Below, piece after piece: positions 60,323-64,000 of a stretch of 64,000 nt of DNA. The stretch's first letter is position 1. Each line of letters opens with the position of its first letter. The notes beneath the pieces are model-generated. The model was not told where the DNA came from. It made no database searches and saw only the letters and a program-made list of their open reading frames with translations. This DNA comes from Agroathelia rolfsii (Eukaryota > Basidiomycota > Agaricomycetes > Amylocorticiales > Amylocorticiaceae): contig JABRWF010000005.1 in the NCBI GenBank assembly GCA_018343915.1, positions 3,941,001 to 4,005,000 on the forward strand. The letters run 5' to 3'. The translations under genes were made by a program, and so were the position numbers.

Positions 60323-61752
60323 CTATGAGAAAAGTTTATTGACCGACGTGTTGCCTTCTTGGTTCTTCTTCAGCACCTATAGTTATTCGTTAGTTGCTAG
60401 TCCCTAAGACAAGGACAAAAAGAAAACTTACCTTTGCAACTGCAAACTCGAAATCTTCCTGTGTGACGTGCTGTCTTCGTTCTCGAAGCGCATACATGCC
60501 GGCTTCTGTACAAATACCACGTACTTCGGCACCCGAGCATTGACCCATCTTCTCGGCCAACGCTCGCAAGTTGATACCGCGTTGCAGTGACATCTGCAGT
60601 AGCATTAGTGAAAGAAATACAACCATCCGGTCTAAAGTATTCTTACCTTGCGAGAGTGGATACGAAGGATAGACACACGGGCCTCAGGTCCGGGTGGGGG
60701 GAATTCAATCTTTCGATCAATACGACCAGGTCGGAGGAGCGCATCATCAAGAATGTCTAAAAAAATGCGTCAGTTCCACAAAGTAGATATCTCAAAGGAT
60801 AATAGATACCTATTCGGTTAGTAGCCATGATAACCTTGATATTTTTCGAGGGCTCGAAACCATCAAGTTGGTTCAAGAGCTCCAACATCGTTCTCTGCAC
60901 TTCCGAATCACCACCGCCAGAGCCACTTTCCCCTCTAGAGCTACCAATGGAGTCGATTTCGTCCATGAAGATAATACTGGGTGCATGCTCTCTCGCCATG
61001 ACGAACAACTCGCGAACCATTCTGCTACCCTCTCCAATGTACTTCTGCACCAGCTCACTACCACTCACACGGATAAATCGACAGTCCGTATGATGCGCTA
61101 CAGCACGAGCAAGCAGCGTCTTTCCAGTTCCTGGAGGACCATAGAGTAGCACACCCTTGGGCTGAGCAATACCAAGCGATTCGAATAGTTCGGGATGTTT
61201 GACAGGCAGCTCAATGACTTCCTTAATCTCCTTAATTTGCTTGTCGAGACCGCCGACCATTTCGTATGTACTGTCGGGGACCTTTTCTACCATCATGAGG
61301 GATACGAGAGGATCGACCTTGTTTGGCAGAATCTTGTGAATGGTGTATGAATCAGACCGCAGGGCGACACGCAGAGTTGGTGTTAATGATGATATGTCGA
61401 TTTCGGAATCGATGTCGACAACTATAAAACGGATTGGTATGGACATCTAATGCATGCCTGGATAGAGATCTAAAAGACACTTACTGTACTTGCCCTCGGG
61501 CTGCACCTTAACCAAAACCTTGGTCTTTCCCATAACTTTGACTACCTCTCCAACGTAGCTCCCTGGCTCGTGCAACAGCTGTAACTCTTCACGAAGTAGA
61601 CGGACGCGTGCATTTAGTGCATTTCGCTGTGCCTCCAGACGTCGTAGATTCTGGGTCTTCTGGTTGATCGTGAGTTCAAAAGCTTCAATCTTGGCCTGAT
61701 AATAGGCCTTAACACCGCCTGCTTGAGCGGGTGCTACGACGGTCCCAGGCAT
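60323..61752 (-). CDS. rpt6: 26S proteasome regulatory ATPase RPT6
   Basis: One of the six AAA+ ATPases that unfold substrates at the base of the 19S cap. The start is [20 protein letters not shown] at 61752, with an N-terminal coiled coil ([20 protein letters not shown]), the OB domain ([20 protein letters not shown]), and then [19 protein letters not shown]. The Walker A is [18 protein letters not shown], the pore loop is [13 protein letters not shown], the Walker B is [11 protein letters not shown], and the sensor is IKVIMATNR. The arginine-finger region ([14 protein letters not shown]) is split over introns. The C-terminus ends [15 protein letters not shown], where the last residues insert into the alpha ring in known homologues. 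It is well conserved and complete, with about five introns. Confidence 0.97.
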
Positions 61753-61977
61753 GGTGTACAAGTGGTTACAGAGGTAGAGAGATAGTAGGGCGTAATGGAT
61801 GGAAGTGTGCAGGCGACGCGTAGTTACTTCAGCCACGAGCCACAGCGCTTGTTTGTCTTTGTTGACGTGATCTCTCGTATGAACTAGCACGCAGACCTTT
61901 GCATTGCTTGAATCCACGCATAGTTCTTCGAAATACTAATACAAAATGTTGTCCGTCTGCTGATACACAACAAAACA

Positions 61978-64000
61978 CTACCATTCTAAGCTACTGTTAC
62001 CGCATACCGTGCCAGCTGGGACCGCTCCTCCAGTTTCATGCGTGCCTCCCGCATTCAAAGCGTCGCTTGGGCCGACGACTTCGACTCCACCTTCACCGGC
62101 ACTGCGATCATACATCTCTGCTGTGGCTTGACGAACCATCCACTTGCTGGTGCCCATCACTGCGTCAAGTTCGTCTGATTCGGGAAGCAGCAGGGAAATG
62201 TCGTCGTTTTCTACCTTGACGTCGAATGCAAGGATGCTGTAAGCATTGTCGTTCAAGCATGCACCATTTGTCAGGCTCCAGTTTCGTTTGTGAAGTGGGC
62301 CTATTTAGACATCAGTTCTTGTATCAAGTATCCTGCGCAAATTTTTCTCACATGAAACATAAAGTTCGCCTCCGGCACCACCACCAATAATACCATGGTC
62401 AAGAACGAATGCGCGTTTGTGTGGGCACATCTATCGAGGCTCAGAAATTAATCATTCAATATCTATGTCGCCGTGACTCACTTGTTGGGTAGCAAAGTAA
62501 CCTTTCTTCGGTACGTGGAAGATGGCAATCTGGGAATCACCATACTTGACCGCCGCAGACGTCGTACCGGCATCAGTAGGCATGAGATCTTGCACTTTGG
62601 CCATCTTGTGCCATTTCCACTGCTCTTTTGGCGTCGAGATATCCGTGTTCTTGAATTTCACGGGTGGGAACTCTCGAGCCCAATCCGCCGGACGAGGTTG
62701 GCCTCGTTCTTCAATTTGCTCGATTTGTGGAATTCTTTCATCCTTATCGAAGCCTGAGCATCATATCCCGGATAAAGAAGAAAGCATACTCACCGTGTTT
62801 ACAAACTGACGGAACTGCTTCCTTCTTTCCGGATCTTCGACAACAGCTCTGAATCAAGGGGATGCGAATAAGCACTCCATCCAGTGATTGATGACCCACC
62901 TCCATTCATCAAAGTATGTTCCAACTAGCTCGTCCATCTCGCGGTCCAAGTCAGCACAAATTCCAAGTTCGTCATCTATAATGATTTTCTTGAGCCTTTC
63001 GATACCGCCTTCCATCTGTTCAATCCAGCGCGCCGTCCGCATGAGCTTGTCTGCCGTTCGAATGTAATACATAATGAAGCGATCGATGATTCGGATGACC
63101 TTGGAGGGCGGAACATCGGTAGCAAACAGTTGGGCATGTTTGGGGTTGGCCCCACCGTTTCCTGCAAGATACACTATGAAGCATTAATTACTAGGTAGCT
63201 GGAATGAATCTCTCTGCATTTGATTCAATTTACCGTTCCAGCCGTTGGTTCCAGCTATCAAGCCGAAATCTTTGTTCTGCGCCTCGGCACATTCACGCAT
63301 GCATCCACTCACGCCACCTTTAATCTTGTGCGGTGAACGAACGCCCTTGTAGCGTTGTTCCAGCTGGATAGCCACTAATTCCCAGCATCGTCAGCCAATA
63401 TTCATATATGCCTTCCGTCATGTACATACTGCCAACAGAATCACCGACGCCATATCGACACCAGCTTGTTCCAACGCAACTCTTCACAGTTCGGAGGGAT
63501 TTGCCTGCAATTTTTTTTCCACCCAGTTTAGCATACTCTATGTTAATGTTGTGAACAAGGCACATACCATATGCGTGTCCACTTTCAAAGCCTGCATTGA
63601 CGAGCATTTCCCAAATATCGGGTAGGTCTTGCTTTTGGGCGCCAAACAAATCCACGCGTTGTCTGGGTTCGTCGTTTAACTATTTGCTCCCTCAGGCTGG
63701 AAAGGAGAGCTATCTAAACTTACCCGCCGGTGATCTTGGTATACAGACCGTCTGCAAGTATTTCATTTGCTATTATTACTGGTTAAACATGAAATGTTGA
63801 TAGAATCGACTTACATTTCTGGGCTACTTGTCCCAGCACAATCAGCTTGTCAGGCGTAATCTGAGGTGTGTGTTTTAGTAACCCTCTCATATACGGAACC
63901 TTAATAAATCACCTCTCCCGCAGCGACACGAGGGATAACTGAGAATGTGCCATTGCGCTGTAGTTTCTCGCAAGTAAGTATCGGTAAATCAGTGCTCTAA
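61978..64000 (-). CDS. Assimilatory nitrite reductase [NAD(P)H], C-terminal part, runs off the window
   Basis: Reduces nitrite to ammonium with siroheme and a [4Fe-4S] cluster. The gene reads leftwards, with its 5' part beyond 64000. Visible in order are DLFGAQKQDLPDIWEMLVNA, SLRTVKSCVGTSWCRYGVGD, MAIQLEQRYKGVRSPHKIKG, then GVSGCMRECAEAQNKDFGLI. The cluster cysteines are CVGTSWC and GCMREC, which match the sulfite/nitrite reductase pattern C-x5-C ... C-x3-C. LATDVPPSKVIRIIDRFIMY and DELVGTYFDEW follow. The last section is a Rieske-like small-subunit domain (VSCPLHKRNWSLTNG), with C-x-H (MCPHKRAF) and C-x2-H ligands. The end is GNSSLEW with the stop at 61978. Introns of about 50 bases are frequent. 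Confidence 0.93.

Overview
This window looks like a chromosomal segment of a basidiomycete, most likely an agaricomycete. The genes are broken by many short introns of about 50-70 bases. The gene set is fungal: calcineurin A, PIG-A, KRE6/SKN1 beta-glucan synthesis protein, derlin, RPT6, nitrite reductase. It also includes a DUF6593 protein, an F-box protein and a large NACHT-WD40 protein. A Rhizoctonia-like (Ceratobasidiaceae) source is a guess from the overall flavour and not a demonstrated fact. All intron/exon structures were read by eye from splice signals and protein continuity.

Left part (1-12.1 kb) is accessory DNA, and it holds the most unusual system. Three genes of the UstYa (DUF3328) oxidase family lie on the plus strand (1801-2909, 6644-7629, 9629-10740). 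Between the first two, on the minus strand, is a small gene at 4547-5122. No single open frame covers it, because it is split into five tiny exons. When spliced it gives a secreted peptide of about 98 residues: a signal peptide, then three near-identical 22-residue units, each ending in a dibasic Lys-Arg junction. That is the layout of a dikaritin (ustiloxin/phomopsin/asperipin-type) RiPP precursor, the substrate class of UstYa oxidases. A fourth unit is cut off by a stop codon. The first UstYa gene is a broken duplicate of the third, and the duplication includes about 0.8 kb of downstream DNA. A non-LTR (LINE) retrotransposon 3' remnant lies at 8.1-8.8 kb.

Middle part (12.1-45 kb) is mostly ordinary housekeeping genes. 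On the minus strand are PIG-A, UNC50, a DUF6593 protein, a conserved nucleotidyltransferase-like protein, a Ser-rich single-pass membrane protein and a NIPA-type Mg2+ transporter. On the plus strand are calcineurin A, a disordered WW-domain protein, an F-box protein, an unknown multi-pass membrane protein, tRNA-Val(UAC), MRS2-type Mg2+ channel and an MFS transporter.

Right part (45.5-64 kb) begins with a minus-strand STAND/NLR-like gene (C2-like N-terminus, NACHT, 14 WD40 repeats, conserved C-terminal tail). Its WD40 units are almost identical 129-bp repeats that differ only at a few codons. After it come a Sld3-like replication protein, KRE6/SKN1, orotate phosphoribosyltransferase, a derlin, proteasome ATPase RPT6, and the 3' part of an assimilatory nitrite reductase that runs off the window.
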